In this document: one piece after another, positions 8,582-16,527 of the stretch
How positions within the stretch are numbered: the first letter of the stretch is position 1
Layout of the letters: every line of letters begins with the position of its first letter
Assembly: GCF_900128415.1 (NCBI RefSeq)
Contig: NZ_LT635772.1
Span: 930,001 to 994,000, forward strand
Length of the DNA: 64,000 nt
Direction of reading: 5' to 3'
DNA from: Anaerococcus mediterraneensis
GTDB lineage: Bacteria > Bacillota > Clostridia > Tissierellales > Peptoniphilaceae
Translations under genes and position numbers: made by a program
Notes under the pieces: model-generated
Seen by the model: the letters and a program-made list of their open reading frames with translations, nothing else
Databases searched by the model: none
What the model was told of the DNA's origin: nothing

Positions 8582-9117
8582 TGGAAAATGTAAATGGTTT
8601 TTTTAATGACCTAACAAACGGGATAAATAAGGGCTTGAATGTGGCTAAATTGGCAAAAGTGGTCAAGTTTTATCCTGACCATATGAAAGTGGATGTACAG
8701 CCTTATCCTACTAAGGAGTCAGCTATGATCTTAAATGTGCCTTTGGCGACTATATCGACTAAAGATTATTTAGTTTACTATCCTTTAAAGCCTGACGATA
8801 TCGTGGTCTTGCTCTTTATAGATTATGATACTGACAATATCTTACTTGGTGAGGATAGCCTGGAGACTGAGAGAGGGCATGATATATCAGATTGCGTTGC
8901 TATAGGCGGTATTTCTCTTTTTAAGGAGTCTTTGGGGGTGTCAGATGTAGATAGTCTACTGATCCAGGATAAGGCTGGCAAATCGAAGATCAGGATCTAT
9001 TCTGGGGGTGTAGAGATAGAAGCTCTTAAGATTAATCTTAAAGGATTTGCAACCTACAAGGGCAGAGAAATTGCTGTTAAAGGGGATTCGGTAAGTATGG
9101 AGAATAAGATTATATGA
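8581..9117 (+). CDS. Baseplate spike, Gp138-N family
   Basis: 178 residues. The N-terminal 110 residues (LAKVVKFYPDHMKVDVQPYP... PLKPDDIVVLLFIDYDTDNIL) are an OB-like domain as in Gp138/gpV spikes. The C-terminal repeats of short beta strands (KIRIYSGGVEIEALKINLKGF) suggest a trimeric needle that punctures the cell surface. Of two adjacent ATGs the second is spaced better from AGAGGAGG. Confidence 0.75.
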   Translation: MENVNGFFNDLTNGINKGLNVAKLAKVVKFYPDHMKVDVQPYPTKESAMILNVPLATISTKDYLVYYPLKPDDIVVLLFIDYDTDNILLGEDSLETERGHDISDCVAIGGISLFKESLGVSDVDSLLIQDKAGKSKIRIYSGGVEIEALKINLKGFATYKGREIAVKGDSVSMENKII

Positions 9118-9479
9118 CGTACAAGCATACTTTTGAGATGATAGGTGGTGATATAGTTGTCGATGGAGATTTAAAGCTTGTAAAAGGGCAGGAGGAGCTA
9201 AGACAAAATATAGAAAATCGCTTGTCGGTAAATAAAAATGAATGGTTTTTAAATCTTGGTCTTGGTCTTGATTATGCGGACATATCTGGAAAAGGTATCA
9301 CGGATAAAGAGATTGAACTTGCGATTCGTGAGTGTTGTCTGCAAGATTCGAGGATCAAGGAAGTAAGAGAGGTAAAAGTTAGTCGAGATAGCAGGTTAAG
9401 GACAGCTGATATTGATATAACAATTATTGATAAAGAAGAAAATGCCATCTACTTGAAGGAGGTGGTTGATATTGGATAA
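9114..9479 (+). CDS. Baseplate wedge protein, gp25/XkdS-like
   Basis: 121 residues. The LVKGQEELRQNIENRLSVNKNEWFLNLGLGLDY segment is the hallmark of gp25/DUF2634 proteins, which nucleate sheath assembly at the baseplate. It begins at an ATGA overlap with the spike gene stop. Confidence 0.82.
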   Translation: MTYKHTFEMIGGDIVVDGDLKLVKGQEELRQNIENRLSVNKNEWFLNLGLGLDYADISGKGITDKEIELAIRECCLQDSRIKEVREVKVSRDSRLRTADIDITIIDKEENAIYLKEVVDIG

Positions 9480-10674
9480 GGAAATTATGCGTATAAGTGA
9501 TGGTAAGTATGGAGTCACTGAGTACGGTTTTAGGAGAAAATTATATAGTGAAGCCTTACAGGAGCGAATTACAAGGGCAAAGAGGGTTTTCGGTGTCAAT
9601 ATTGATACATCGGAAACCTCTTTTCTTGGGAAATTTATAAGAAATGCCGCTTGGGATGAGGCTATCCTATGGGAGGAAATCGAAAAGGTCTATAAGTCGG
9701 CTTTTGTCGGTGATGCGGAAGGATCTAACCTTGATGGAGTCGGTCAATACCTAACGATCACGAGGAGGCCTGCGACTAGGGCGAAAGGGACTGTAAAATT
9801 TAGCGGTAAAGATGATACTTTGATCCCTGCTGGTTTTAGGGTCGGTACTGCTGATGGGCGTATATATGAGACGATCGATGATGGTCTGATAAAATCTGGA
9901 GAGGTTGAAATCTCTGTAAGGTCGATCGGTGCTGGCAAGAAATATAATGCCAATGTCGGTGAGGTTGTTGAAATAATCAATCCTACCTTTGGTATAGATA
10001 AGGTGATCAACCTTGTACCTATCGAGGGTGGTCTAGATATAGAAACTGACCAAGAATTTAGAGAAAGATATAAAAAATCCTATTCTAGAGGTGGAGGATC
10101 TACCCTACCTGCTTTGACTGCTGCAATTTTAGATATAGACGATGTTGTAGATGCGGAAATTAGAGAAAATACAACTATGGAGACCATCGACGGAATACCT
10201 CCAAAGTCGGTTGCTTGTTATGTGTTTGGTGGTACGGATGATGAGATAGCGGATACCATATACAAAAATAAACCAGCGGGCATACAAGCTTATGGCGAGA
10301 TAGTGAAAAATATCGAGGATACCAAGGGAAATAGACATAGGATAGGCTTTACAAGGGCTAGGACTGATGAAATATACCTTAAGGTCAGCCTAAAAAAAGG
10401 CGAGGACTATAAAGGAGATGAGGCGGTCAAGCGTGCAATTATAAATTATATAGGTGGTACAGATGATGACGGTATAGCCTATAATGGTTTAAAACTTGGT
10501 AAAGATGTGATCTTATCAAAGGTTATAGGGTCTATGATGTGTCTAGGTGGTGTCGATGATGTGATAGTCAAGATGGGAAAAGATAAGAAAAATCTTGATG
10601 AGAAATCTATCACCATTGATAGCAGGTCGATAGCACGAACAAGACCAGAAAGTATAGAGATTGCCTATGTATAA
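9472..10674 (+). CDS. Baseplate J-like protein, XkdT
   Basis: About 400 residues. RITRAKRVFGVNIDTSETSFLGKFIRNAAWDEAILWEEIEKVY and GSNLDGVGQYLTITRRPATRA, then IPAGFRVGTADGRIYET, are the standard gpJ pattern. These wedge proteins form the iris around the hub. Starts considered: TTG 9466 (three bases from AAGGAGG, too close), TTG 9472 (nine bases, chosen), ATG 9487. It overlaps gp25 by eight bases and the next gene by eight. Confidence 0.85.
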   Translation: MDKEIMRISDGKYGVTEYGFRRKLYSEALQERITRAKRVFGVNIDTSETSFLGKFIRNAAWDEAILWEEIEKVYKSAFVGDAEGSNLDGVGQYLTITRRPATRAKGTVKFSGKDDTLIPAGFRVGTADGRIYETIDDGLIKSGEVEISVRSIGAGKKYNANVGEVVEIINPTFGIDKVINLVPIEGGLDIETDQEFRERYKKSYSRGGGSTLPALTAAILDIDDVVDAEIRENTTMETIDGIPPKSVACYVFGGTDDEIADTIYKNKPAGIQAYGEIVKNIEDTKGNRHRIGFTRARTDEIYLKVSLKKGEDYKGDEAVKRAIINYIGGTDDDGIAYNGLKLGKDVILSKVIGSMMCLGGVDDVIVKMGKDKKNLDEKSITIDSRSIARTRPESIEIAYV

Positions 10675-11296
10675 GTATGAGGAAGCTTTTGAGAGGTTGC
10701 CTGAACGCTTTAGAAAGCCTAACAACAAAAAACTATATTATGTCTTATATGGATATGGTTTCGATGAGATGGAAAAGGCTCTGGAGGGTATCGAGGATAG
10801 TCGAGATTTGAAGAAGGCATCGGGTAAGAGTCTTGATTTGCTAGGGGCTAATGTCGGGCAATTAAGACAAGGCGAAGATGATGAGAGATACAGGCTTTTA
10901 ATCCAGACTAAGATTATAGCTAACCTCTCTATGGGTGATATACCTACTATTAACCATGTCTTAAATACCTTGATTGATGATAAGTATATAGGGCTTGTAG
11001 AAGGCTTTAGGGGGATGAGAGAGCCTGCTAGCTTTTTGATAGATTTTGATGGATTTACCAACCAAGATTTAGACTTTTTGATTAGTAGGGTAAAAGCGGC
11101 GGGGGTTGCCTATAGGACAAGAAGGACATACAAGCAAAATGTCTTTTATGCCTCAACCAGCCTAGCGGGTGAGACTGTGGTTATATCAGAACCTGCTCCT
11201 AAGAGCCCTGTGACGGTGTATCCTGCTTATTTTGGGGCTAGCAATGTTTCGACCTATGAGGAGGTAAAGATTTTAGATGGAGGATTTTATGAGTGA
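10667..11296 (+). CDS. Baseplate/tail protein, XkdU (DUF2313)-like
   Basis: 209 residues. ERLPERFRKPNNKKLYYVLYGYGFDEMEKALEGIEDSRDL... ASGKSLDLLGANVGQLRQGEDDERYRLLIQTKIIANLSMGD is the usual pattern of the small wedge protein encoded after gpJ (gpI/XkdU class). It links baseplate and fibre. ATG 10667 was chosen over TTG 10661. The ribosome binding site is weak, so coupling to the preceding gene is likely. Confidence 0.75.
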   Translation: MYKYEEAFERLPERFRKPNNKKLYYVLYGYGFDEMEKALEGIEDSRDLKKASGKSLDLLGANVGQLRQGEDDERYRLLIQTKIIANLSMGDIPTINHVLNTLIDDKYIGLVEGFRGMREPASFLIDFDGFTNQDLDFLISRVKAAGVAYRTRRTYKQNVFYASTSLAGETVVISEPAPKSPVTVYPAYFGASNVSTYEEVKILDGGFYE

Positions 11297-12143
11297 GAGA
11301 AAGGAATTATTTTATAGTCTAGTGACTAGGACAGGGCAGGCTCAGATATCTAATGCCCTTGCCCTAAACAAGACTATAGTTTTTGAAAATTTTTTGATCG
11401 GTGATGGTGGGGGTGCCTACTATGAGCCGACTGAGGATATGACAAGCCTAAAGGGTGAGAAGTGGAGAGGAAAGATCGAGTCGATGACTGTCGGGGAAAG
11501 CAATCCTGATGAGATCATCATAAATGCCTATATACCAAGCGATGTAGGGGGCTTTTTTATCAGAGAATTTGGTATAACGGATAAGGAGGGCAACCTTTTA
11601 ATCGTGGGTAAGCATCCTGAGACTCATAAGCCTAATCCTGTAGATGGGGCGAGTAAAGACCTCATGATAAGGGTAGTTCTTAAAATATCAAATGCTGAAA
11701 AAGTAATAATCAAGATCGATCCATCGGTTAAGCTTTTGACCCAGGCAGATATAGATAGGCATAATACCGACCCCAAGGCACACGGGGGGCTGTTTGATTC
11801 TCATACTAAGGATAGGAATATCCATGTGACCAAGGAGCAAAAAGACCAGTGGACTGAGGGGGCTAGGCTGACCCTTGACCATGTCCAAAATGCTGATATC
11901 CATGTGACTTTGGATGATAAGACAAAATGGAATGATGGTTCTACTAAGGCTGGGAAAAATGAGGTCGATATAGCTAGTCTTATGGCTGAAAATGCGGATC
12001 TTAAAGCCCAGATTGAGAAACTCCAGCAGTTGCTTCTTACTGATATAAGAGAAAATGAGATCAGTATAGCTTTTGATAATTTGACTGGGATCAAGGTTTC
12101 ATCTGGGAACTATAACGCTGACAGAAAGAGGGTGGAAGTATGA
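11289..12143 (+). CDS. Tail fibre, tail-collar fibre (DUF3751) family
   Basis: 284 residues. The first 150 (ELFYSLVTRTGQAQISNALALN... FLIGDGGG... VGGFFIREFGITDKEGNLL) form the conserved baseplate-anchoring domain of collar fibres. A His/Asp-rich repeat region follows (ADIDRHNTDPKAHGG, HTKDRNIHVT, VQNADIHVT), probably a metal-binding shaft. The last 60 residues contain a coiled coil (LMAENADLKAQIEKLQQLL). ATG 11289 follows GGAGG by five bases. Confidence 0.8.
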   Translation: MSERKELFYSLVTRTGQAQISNALALNKTIVFENFLIGDGGGAYYEPTEDMTSLKGEKWRGKIESMTVGESNPDEIIINAYIPSDVGGFFIREFGITDKEGNLLIVGKHPETHKPNPVDGASKDLMIRVVLKISNAEKVIIKIDPSVKLLTQADIDRHNTDPKAHGGLFDSHTKDRNIHVTKEQKDQWTEGARLTLDHVQNADIHVTLDDKTKWNDGSTKAGKNEVDIASLMAENADLKAQIEKLQQLLLTDIRENEISIAFDNLTGIKVSSGNYNADRKRVEV

Positions 12144-13579
12144 CAAAACTTTTAAAAGACTTGCCTGTGGGGGCTTTGGTAAAAGAAGCAAATACTAAGC
12201 ATAATGGTCAAGTTATAACATGGCAAATTGCTGTAAAAAACTATAGAGGATATCCAGGAAATTCTGTCACTTTAATTCTTAAAGGACCTATAATTAATAG
12301 AGGAATGAATGATGAAGGATATGGACAATTTAGATATTCAACATTAAGAAATTGGTTGAACAATAATTTTTATAGAGGATTTTCAAATGATTTTCAAAAA
12401 AATGTTTTAAATACCAATTTAGAATTTGGCGGTATAAAAGTGTTTATACCAAGTAAACAAGAGTATGAAGATTTTTTGCGAAATCTTAGATTGAATAATT
12501 CATTTTGGGCTAGAGGTGGACAAGGAGCTAATAATATGTCATTTATATTAAATTCCTCTAGTTTACAGAAATTTAATAATGCTGGTTATAAAGAAAACGT
12601 GTATCCTATGATTAACGTTTCTAATAGTGTAAAGGTAAAAGATAACCCAGTAAATGGTGCTTATGAAATCATCTGGAACCAGCCACCTACAAAACCAGGC
12701 GGTTTTACCTTACCAAGCAAGATCATATCAAGGACAGCGACCACCATATCATGGTCTAGGTCTACAGATCCAGAAAATGATCCTATATCTTATAGGTTAG
12801 AGAGATCGCTTGATGGTGGGGCTTTTGTACAGAGATACAAGGGGTCTTTGACTAGCTACAAGGATACGATCGAAGAGAAAGGGCATACAAGTGTAGTTTA
12901 TAGGTTGACTGCTATAGACTCATATGGCAACCAATCTCCATCCTTGACCAGTGCCAGCGTGCCTGTATCTGATAATACTATCCCTAGTGTAGAGACCGCC
13001 TCTTCTGATTTAGGCAAAATTACATCTGCTTTTTCTGTATCATATAAGGTTGTAGACCCTGATGAGGGACAGAACTGGACTGTGACTGAAAAGCTTGATG
13101 GTAAGGTTTTAAAGACTTTTTCTGCTAGTGTGGGTACTTCTTATACTTGTAAACTATCTGCTAGCGATTGGCAAAAGATCTTAAATGGTAAGCATAGTAT
13201 AACCATAGAGGTCAAGGATTCAGAGGGCGGTAGATCATCCAAGACTATAAGCTTTGAAAAGGCTGTTACCAAACTTGACTTCGAGATGGAAAAGTCCAGT
13301 CTTGAGCCTTTAGATAAGATGCCAGAGAGGGCCATCCTTTCTATGGGGGCAGAGATCCCAGCTGGGGCAAGTGTGAAGGTCGAGATCACAAATAATGGGC
13401 TGGACACTAACCCTACATGGCAGGATTGCACGAGCCAGGTTTTGGGAAATGAAAAAATTTTCTTTAGTAATAAGAAGAAAACAGCGACTCAATGGGCGGT
13501 CAATATCCGTGTAAGTGGTGATAAAAAGACTGCGACTGAGGTTTTGAGTATATCAAGTATAGGAGGTTTCTACGATTAA
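12140..13579 (+). CDS. Receptor-binding tail protein: DUF6273-like head plus FN3-like repeats
   Basis: 479 residues. Residues 1-165 resemble the DUF6273 domain (LPVGALVKE... GYPGNSVTLI... YSTLRNWLNNNFYRGFS). Residues about 180-280 are a fibronectin type III-like repeat (KPGGFTLPSKIISRTATTISW...). Two further beta-sandwich segments run to the end. The DNA for the first domain is much more AT-rich than the rest: bases 12361-12420 contain 10 G+C, whereas 13321-13380 contain 36. This suggests exchange of the tip domain. Likely function: surface receptor recognition (inferred). It overlaps the fibre gene by four bases. Confidence 0.7.
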   Translation: MTKLLKDLPVGALVKEANTKHNGQVITWQIAVKNYRGYPGNSVTLILKGPIINRGMNDEGYGQFRYSTLRNWLNNNFYRGFSNDFQKNVLNTNLEFGGIKVFIPSKQEYEDFLRNLRLNNSFWARGGQGANNMSFILNSSSLQKFNNAGYKENVYPMINVSNSVKVKDNPVNGAYEIIWNQPPTKPGGFTLPSKIISRTATTISWSRSTDPENDPISYRLERSLDGGAFVQRYKGSLTSYKDTIEEKGHTSVVYRLTAIDSYGNQSPSLTSASVPVSDNTIPSVETASSDLGKITSAFSVSYKVVDPDEGQNWTVTEKLDGKVLKTFSASVGTSYTCKLSASDWQKILNGKHSITIEVKDSEGGRSSKTISFEKAVTKLDFEMEKSSLEPLDKMPERAILSMGAEIPAGASVKVEITNNGLDTNPTWQDCTSQVLGNEKIFFSNKKKTATQWAVNIRVSGDKKTATEVLSISSIGGFYD

Positions 13580-13581
13580 TT

Positions 13582-13806
13582 ATGGGTGTAAAGCATAGAA
13601 AACATGAGCCTCTACCAAAGGTGGAGGATGTTGCAAAAGAGATTAAAAAAGTGGAAAAGAAGGTAAGCGAGACAACCTCATATTTTGCTGAGGCACAGAT
13701 TGAGGGGATTGAAAAACAGAGCCAGAGTGAGCAGATGCTTTCGATGGGGATTGCTGAGATTTATGATGAAATTACGAAAATTAAAGAAGTCCTCAAAATT
13801 GAGTAA
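13582..13806 (+). CDS. Small coiled-coil protein of unknown function
   Basis: 74 residues, highly charged and predicted helical (VEDVAKEIKKVEKKVSETTSYF). It has no membrane segment or recognised family. It lies between the receptor-binding gene and the lysis region. An AGGAGG in the end of the previous gene lies rather far from its ATG, so coupling is likely. Confidence 0.65.
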   Translation: MGVKHRKHEPLPKVEDVAKEIKKVEKKVSETTSYFAEAQIEGIEKQSQSEQMLSMGIAEIYDEITKIKEVLKIE

Positions 13807-13815
13807 GTTAAGTAT

Positions 13816-13841
13816 AGCAGTATCAGTCGGTACTGCTTTTT
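13816..13841 (+). terminator. Rho-independent terminator
   Basis: Stem AGCAGTA / TACTGCT at 13816-13822 and 13831-13837, followed by a run of T. It ends the tail-fibre transcript before the lysis genes. Confidence 0.6.
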
Positions 13842-13879
13842 ATATACTTAAAATTTTAAGAGAGAGAGGGGGTGAGTTC

Positions 13880-14026
13880 ATGATAGGTATAGCTTTCTGT
13901 TATGCAGTATGTATAGTAAATGGCACACGCAAATTCTCTGATGTGAAAAATCCTAAGCTAAAAGCTTTGGTGAAAAAACAGCTAGAGGATATGGGTGCTG
14001 GTGATCTAGCAGTAGAAGAAGAATAG
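13880..14026 (+). CDS. Small phage protein, CD1375-like
   Basis: 48 residues from the ATG at 13880, nine bases after GGGGGTGAG. The reading frame is open far upstream, but that part has no ribosome binding site and is basic nonsense overlapping the previous gene. The pattern IAFCYAVCIVNGTRKFSDV-NPKLKALVKKQLEDMG is like the short CD1375/XkdX-type proteins found before the lysis cassette in clostridial phages. Function unknown. Confidence 0.65.
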   Translation: MIGIAFCYAVCIVNGTRKFSDVKNPKLKALVKKQLEDMGAGDLAVEEE

Positions 14027-14032
14027 AGAATA

Positions 14033-14058
14033 GGGGCATAAAGCCCCTTTTTCTTTTT
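14033..14058 (+). terminator. Rho-independent terminator
   Basis: GGGGC / GCCCC stem (14033-14037, 14043-14047) with a five-base loop and a long T-rich tail. Confidence 0.75.
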
Positions 14059-14074
14059 ATGAGGTGATTAAATT

Positions 14075-14551
14075 GTGAATAATATAAATACTATAGCGGA
14101 TATTATTAACCGCCAGGGGGTAGCCATAGCTATATCCTTGATCGTGGCGGCCTTTATCTGGATCTTTGGGAGGTCTTTTATCAAGCAGTATGAGGAGCAA
14201 AAAAAGCTTGATAGGGAAAATTTGAAGGCAGAAAAAGAGATCGAGAGGCAGGAGCGAAAAGAGGATAGGGAGGCTCAGAGGGAGCAGACTCAGCAGATCA
14301 TAGACCTACAAGCTAGGTATATAGAGGCTTTGAAAGATCATGATATAAAGATCGATCAAAACAGGTCGAGTCTTAAAGACCATGATAGGATGTCATGTGA
14401 TGGATTTACTTCTATAGAAAGAAGATTTGACAGCGTGGATAGTGAGCTTGAAGCTATTAAAAATCAAGTAAATGATCTGCCTACTAAGGTTATGGTGGAA
14501 GAGATGAAGAAAAATATAGACCACATGAGGTCGCAGATAAAAAAAGATTAG
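14075..14551 (+). CDS. Membrane-anchored coiled-coil protein, holin-like candidate
   Basis: 158 residues. One transmembrane helix at about residues 14-33 (VAIAISLIVAAFIWIFG) is followed by a long charged coiled coil (residues 40-100, rich in Glu, Arg and Gln) and a second helical part. The position just before the endolysin suggests a lysis role (BhlA/UviB-like holin or antiholin), but it is longer than those. Start GTG at 14075 after GAGGTGAT. Confidence 0.6.
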   Translation: MNNINTIADIINRQGVAIAISLIVAAFIWIFGRSFIKQYEEQKKLDRENLKAEKEIERQERKEDREAQREQTQQIIDLQARYIEALKDHDIKIDQNRSSLKDHDRMSCDGFTSIERRFDSVDSELEAIKNQVNDLPTKVMVEEMKKNIDHMRSQIKKD

Positions 14552-14552
14552 G

Positions 14553-14577
14553 GGCTAGGGATTGACCTAGCCTTTTT
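14553..14577 (+). terminator. Rho-independent terminator
   Basis: Stem GGCTAGG / CCTAGCC at 14553-14559 and 14566-14572 followed by TTTTT. It lies between the membrane protein and the endolysin, so the endolysin may depend on read-through. Confidence 0.75.
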
Positions 14578-14594
14578 ATATATAGGAGGTATGT

Positions 14595-15359
14595 ATGGCA
14601 AGTATAGAAAAGATGATGGAGTATGCAAAGAGTCGTTGGCATGAACCTAAGTACAAGCTAGGAGGGGGCAGGATAGGGCCAGAGGCATCTAAGAGGTCAA
14701 AGTTCGAGGACTGCTCATCTTTTGTTTTTAAGGCTGGTAAGGTCGGGGGATTTATACCTGAGACCATGTGGAATGGCAGCACTGAGGATCTTTTTAAGAT
14801 GGCCAGACAAGGAAAATATCTCAAGGAGATACCTTATAAAGATGTAAGACGTGGGGATATTTTTGTAAAAGGTAGAGAGGGTGTATCTGGTGGTGCTTAT
14901 GGTCATACAGGGATTTTTACCAGGAAAGGTGAGATCATCCACTGCAACTATGGAAATAATACGGTTACCACTAACAATGAAAGCGAAGGCTATTGGTACT
15001 ACCTTGATAGCTCCAAAGTCCCTGTACGCTTTTTTAGATGGGTTGGAGCTGTAGAAGAAAAGCCAAAGGCTAAGAAATCTATATCTGACCTAGCAAAAGA
15101 AGTGATTGATGGCAAGTGGGGTGTGGGTGCTGATAGGCAGGCTAGACTCCAAAAGGCTGGATATAGCTATAGAGAAGTCCAAGACGAAGTCAACCGCCAG
15201 CTAAAGTCTAAGCCAGTCTATTATGTAGTCAAGGCTGGAGATAGCCTGGGGGCTATAGCCAAAGCCCATGGGCTAGGTCTGGATGAGGTTATAAAGATGA
15301 ACCCACAGATTAAAAACCCTAATTTAATCTATAAGGGACAAAAGATCAGGATTAAGTGA
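14595..15359 (+). CDS. Endolysin: cysteine peptidase/amidase, Cpl-7 and LysM domains
   Basis: 254 residues in three parts. An N-terminal NlpC/P60-CHAP-like domain (1-150) has Cys40 in FEDCSSFVF and His104 in AYGHTGIF as the likely catalytic pair. A Cpl-7-type wall-binding repeat spans about 165-205 (AKEVIDGKWGVGADRQARL). A LysM domain spans about 208-254 (YYVVKAGDSLGAIAKAHGL...). It cleaves peptidoglycan at the end of infection. There is no signal peptide, so it needs a holin. Good AGGAGG upstream. Confidence 0.88.
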   Translation: MASIEKMMEYAKSRWHEPKYKLGGGRIGPEASKRSKFEDCSSFVFKAGKVGGFIPETMWNGSTEDLFKMARQGKYLKEIPYKDVRRGDIFVKGREGVSGGAYGHTGIFTRKGEIIHCNYGNNTVTTNNESEGYWYYLDSSKVPVRFFRWVGAVEEKPKAKKSISDLAKEVIDGKWGVGADRQARLQKAGYSYREVQDEVNRQLKSKPVYYVVKAGDSLGAIAKAHGLGLDEVIKMNPQIKNPNLIYKGQKIRIK

Positions 15360-15360
15360 T

Positions 15361-15457
15361 AAATTGATTTATAAATGAAAATAATAGCTGAAATTTGCAT
15401 TATTGATGATAAATTTGTCTTATAAATGAAAATAATAGCAAAAATTTTCATTATTGA
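15361..15457. repeat. Two imperfect 46-47 bp direct repeats
   Basis: 15361-15406 and 15411-15457 share the core TTATAAATGAAAATAATAGC and a CATTATTGA end. Each unit can fold on itself (AATGAAAAT with ATTTTCATT in the second). They fill the gap between endolysin and holin. Role unknown: transcript-processing hairpins or a protein-binding site. Confidence 0.65.
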
Positions 15458-15475
15458 GCAAAGAAAGGATTGTAT

Positions 15476-15871
15476 ATGAAAGAAAGTTTTATGATTTTAG
15501 CTGGGATAGCTTGCCTTATAGCTTTTTTGAGCCTTGTAAGTCAAGAGATTAAGAAGGCTAAGGCTATAGCTGAAAAGGAAGAAAATCAAACTAAAAAGTA
15601 TGTCTATGACCAAGTTTTAGATTTGGCGGAGACTATCGTAGCTAGCCTTAATCAAACGTTTGTAGAGCCTTTAAAAGAGTCTGAAACCTTAGAGTTTGAC
15701 GAAAAAGCAAGGGAAAAAGTTTTAAATGATGCCAAGGAGAAAATCAAGAAAGATTTGGATGCTAAAAGCAAGGAACTTTTGAAAGATTATCTTGGATCAG
15801 AAGAAAATCTTGATGACTATATAGACGATGCCGTCCATAGAAGAGTCAATGAGGCTAAAAAAGAAAAGTAA
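15476..15871 (+). CDS. Phage holin, LLH-like
   Basis: 131 residues from ATG 15476. One N-terminal membrane helix (residues 4-20, FMILAGIACLIAFLSLV) is followed by a long helical cytoplasmic part with the pattern KKYVYDQVLDLAETIVASLNQTFVEPLKE...F, seen in phage holin LLH family proteins. It would let the endolysin reach the wall. It lies downstream of the endolysin, which is less common but known. Confidence 0.75.
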   Translation: MKESFMILAGIACLIAFLSLVSQEIKKAKAIAEKEENQTKKYVYDQVLDLAETIVASLNQTFVEPLKESETLEFDEKAREKVLNDAKEKIKKDLDAKSKELLKDYLGSEENLDDYIDDAVHRRVNEAKKEK

Positions 15872-15952
15872 GTAAGTAAAAAAAGTTTATGCCGATTAGC
15901 TACAGTACAAATTTTTATAGAAAAGAGGGAACTCCGAAATTATACAATTAAA

Positions 15953-15982
15953 ACCTACCTGTACTGGGGTAGGTCTTTTTTT
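15953..15982 (+). terminator. Rho-independent terminator of the lysis operon
   Basis: Stem ACCTACC / GGTAGGT (15953-15959, 15968-15974) followed by CTTTTTTT. A CAGTAC upstream (about 15903) is complementary to GTACTG in the loop, so a loop interaction is possible but unproven. The rest of 15872-16045 is AT-rich with no gene seen. Confidence 0.8.
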
Positions 15983-16045
15983 ATGCTCTTTTTTATAATT
16001 TATCTAATATAAACTTAAAAATAAAAATTTTAAAGGTGTATTTAT

Positions 16046-16195
16046 ATGCCTAGAAAAATAAAAAGCCTTAAAACGCAAAATATGAATGATCGTTGGAATT
16101 TCAATGGTTATACAAGTATGTTTTTAGATTTATTTGAGATTTTTAGAGATATTCATTATATGATTATATTTACGTTGTATATATTGACAATGTAA
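16046..16195 (+). CDS. Possible 49-residue protein
   Basis: Short frame after AAAGGTG: basic start (MPRKIKSLKTQNMNDRW) and a hydrophobic C-terminal helix (residues 27-49, FLDLFEIFRDIHYMIIFTLYI). It could be a small membrane protein. Its end overlaps the operator and -35 of the next promoter, so it may be accidental. No family recognised. Confidence 0.35.
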   Translation: MPRKIKSLKTQNMNDRWNFNGYTSMFLDLFEIFRDIHYMIIFTLYILTM

Positions 16196-16197
16196 AT
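16168..16197. promoter_or_regulatory. Palindromic operator over the cargo promoter
   Basis: Inverted repeat ATTTACGTTGT / ACAATGTAAAT (one mismatch, eight-base spacer) that covers the -35 box of the promoter at 16184-16212. The layout suggests repression by a dimeric regulator, possibly the RHH-tailed or AP2 protein of the same operon (inference). Confidence 0.6.
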
Positions 16198-16212
16198 ATA
16201 TGATGATATAAT
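16184..16212 (+). promoter_or_regulatory. Strong sigma-A promoter of the cargo operon
   Basis: Perfect TTGACA (16184-16189), 17-base spacer, perfect TATAAT (16207-16212). It lies about 50 bases before the start of the acidic protein gene and allows expression in the lysogen. Confidence 0.85.
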
Positions 16213-16262
16213 ATAGACAAGATGAGAGATAAGAAATAAATAAAAAAATTAAGGAGATCAAA

Positions 16263-16466
16263 ATGAAAAAGAACTTAACAATCCAAAACTTGAACGCAAG
16301 CTACTATGACAGAGACATGGACCAATACACACTAGAATTCTTTGACGGAACATTAGTAGATGTAGATGGAAAAGTTTTTGAAGGTAAAGAAATTGATGAA
16401 TATTTCTTTGATGATGAAGAAAACTTCAAGCTAGCTATAGAAGAGGGAGAAATCAGAGAAAAGTAA
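16263..16466 (+). CDS. Small acidic protein of unknown function
   Basis: 67 residues with 19 Asp/Glu against 8 Lys/Arg. The core YYDRDMDQYTLEFFDGTLVDVDG looks like a small beta sheet followed by an acidic helix (DEYFFDDEENFKLAIEEG). It has an excellent ribosome binding site (AAGGAG) and a consensus promoter. Small acidic proteins expressed from such cassettes can be DNA mimics or anti-defence factors, but I recognise no family and this is speculation. Confidence 0.75.
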   Translation: MKKNLTIQNLNASYYDRDMDQYTLEFFDGTLVDVDGKVFEGKEIDEYFFDDEENFKLAIEEGEIREK

Positions 16467-16472
16467 ACCAGG

Positions 16473-16486
16473 GCCCCGCAAGGGGC
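16473..16486 (+). promoter_or_regulatory. GC-rich hairpin with GCAA tetraloop
   Basis: GCCCC / GGGGC stem closed by GCAA between the first and second cargo genes, without a T tract. It probably stabilises or segments the transcript rather than terminating it. Confidence 0.5.
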
Positions 16487-16527
16487 TTGGAATTTAGTAC
16501 ATATTAAATTATAAAGGAGATTAAAAA

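Noticed and set aside
13685..13879. Extended N-terminus for the 48-residue CD1375-like protein
   Set aside because: The upstream part is out of frame with a real gene, basic and without a ribosome binding site. GGGGGTGAG marks ATG 13880.
15361..15457. CRISPR-like array
   Set aside because: Only two imperfect units with a four-base gap. There is no spacer structure and no cas genes anywhere in the window.
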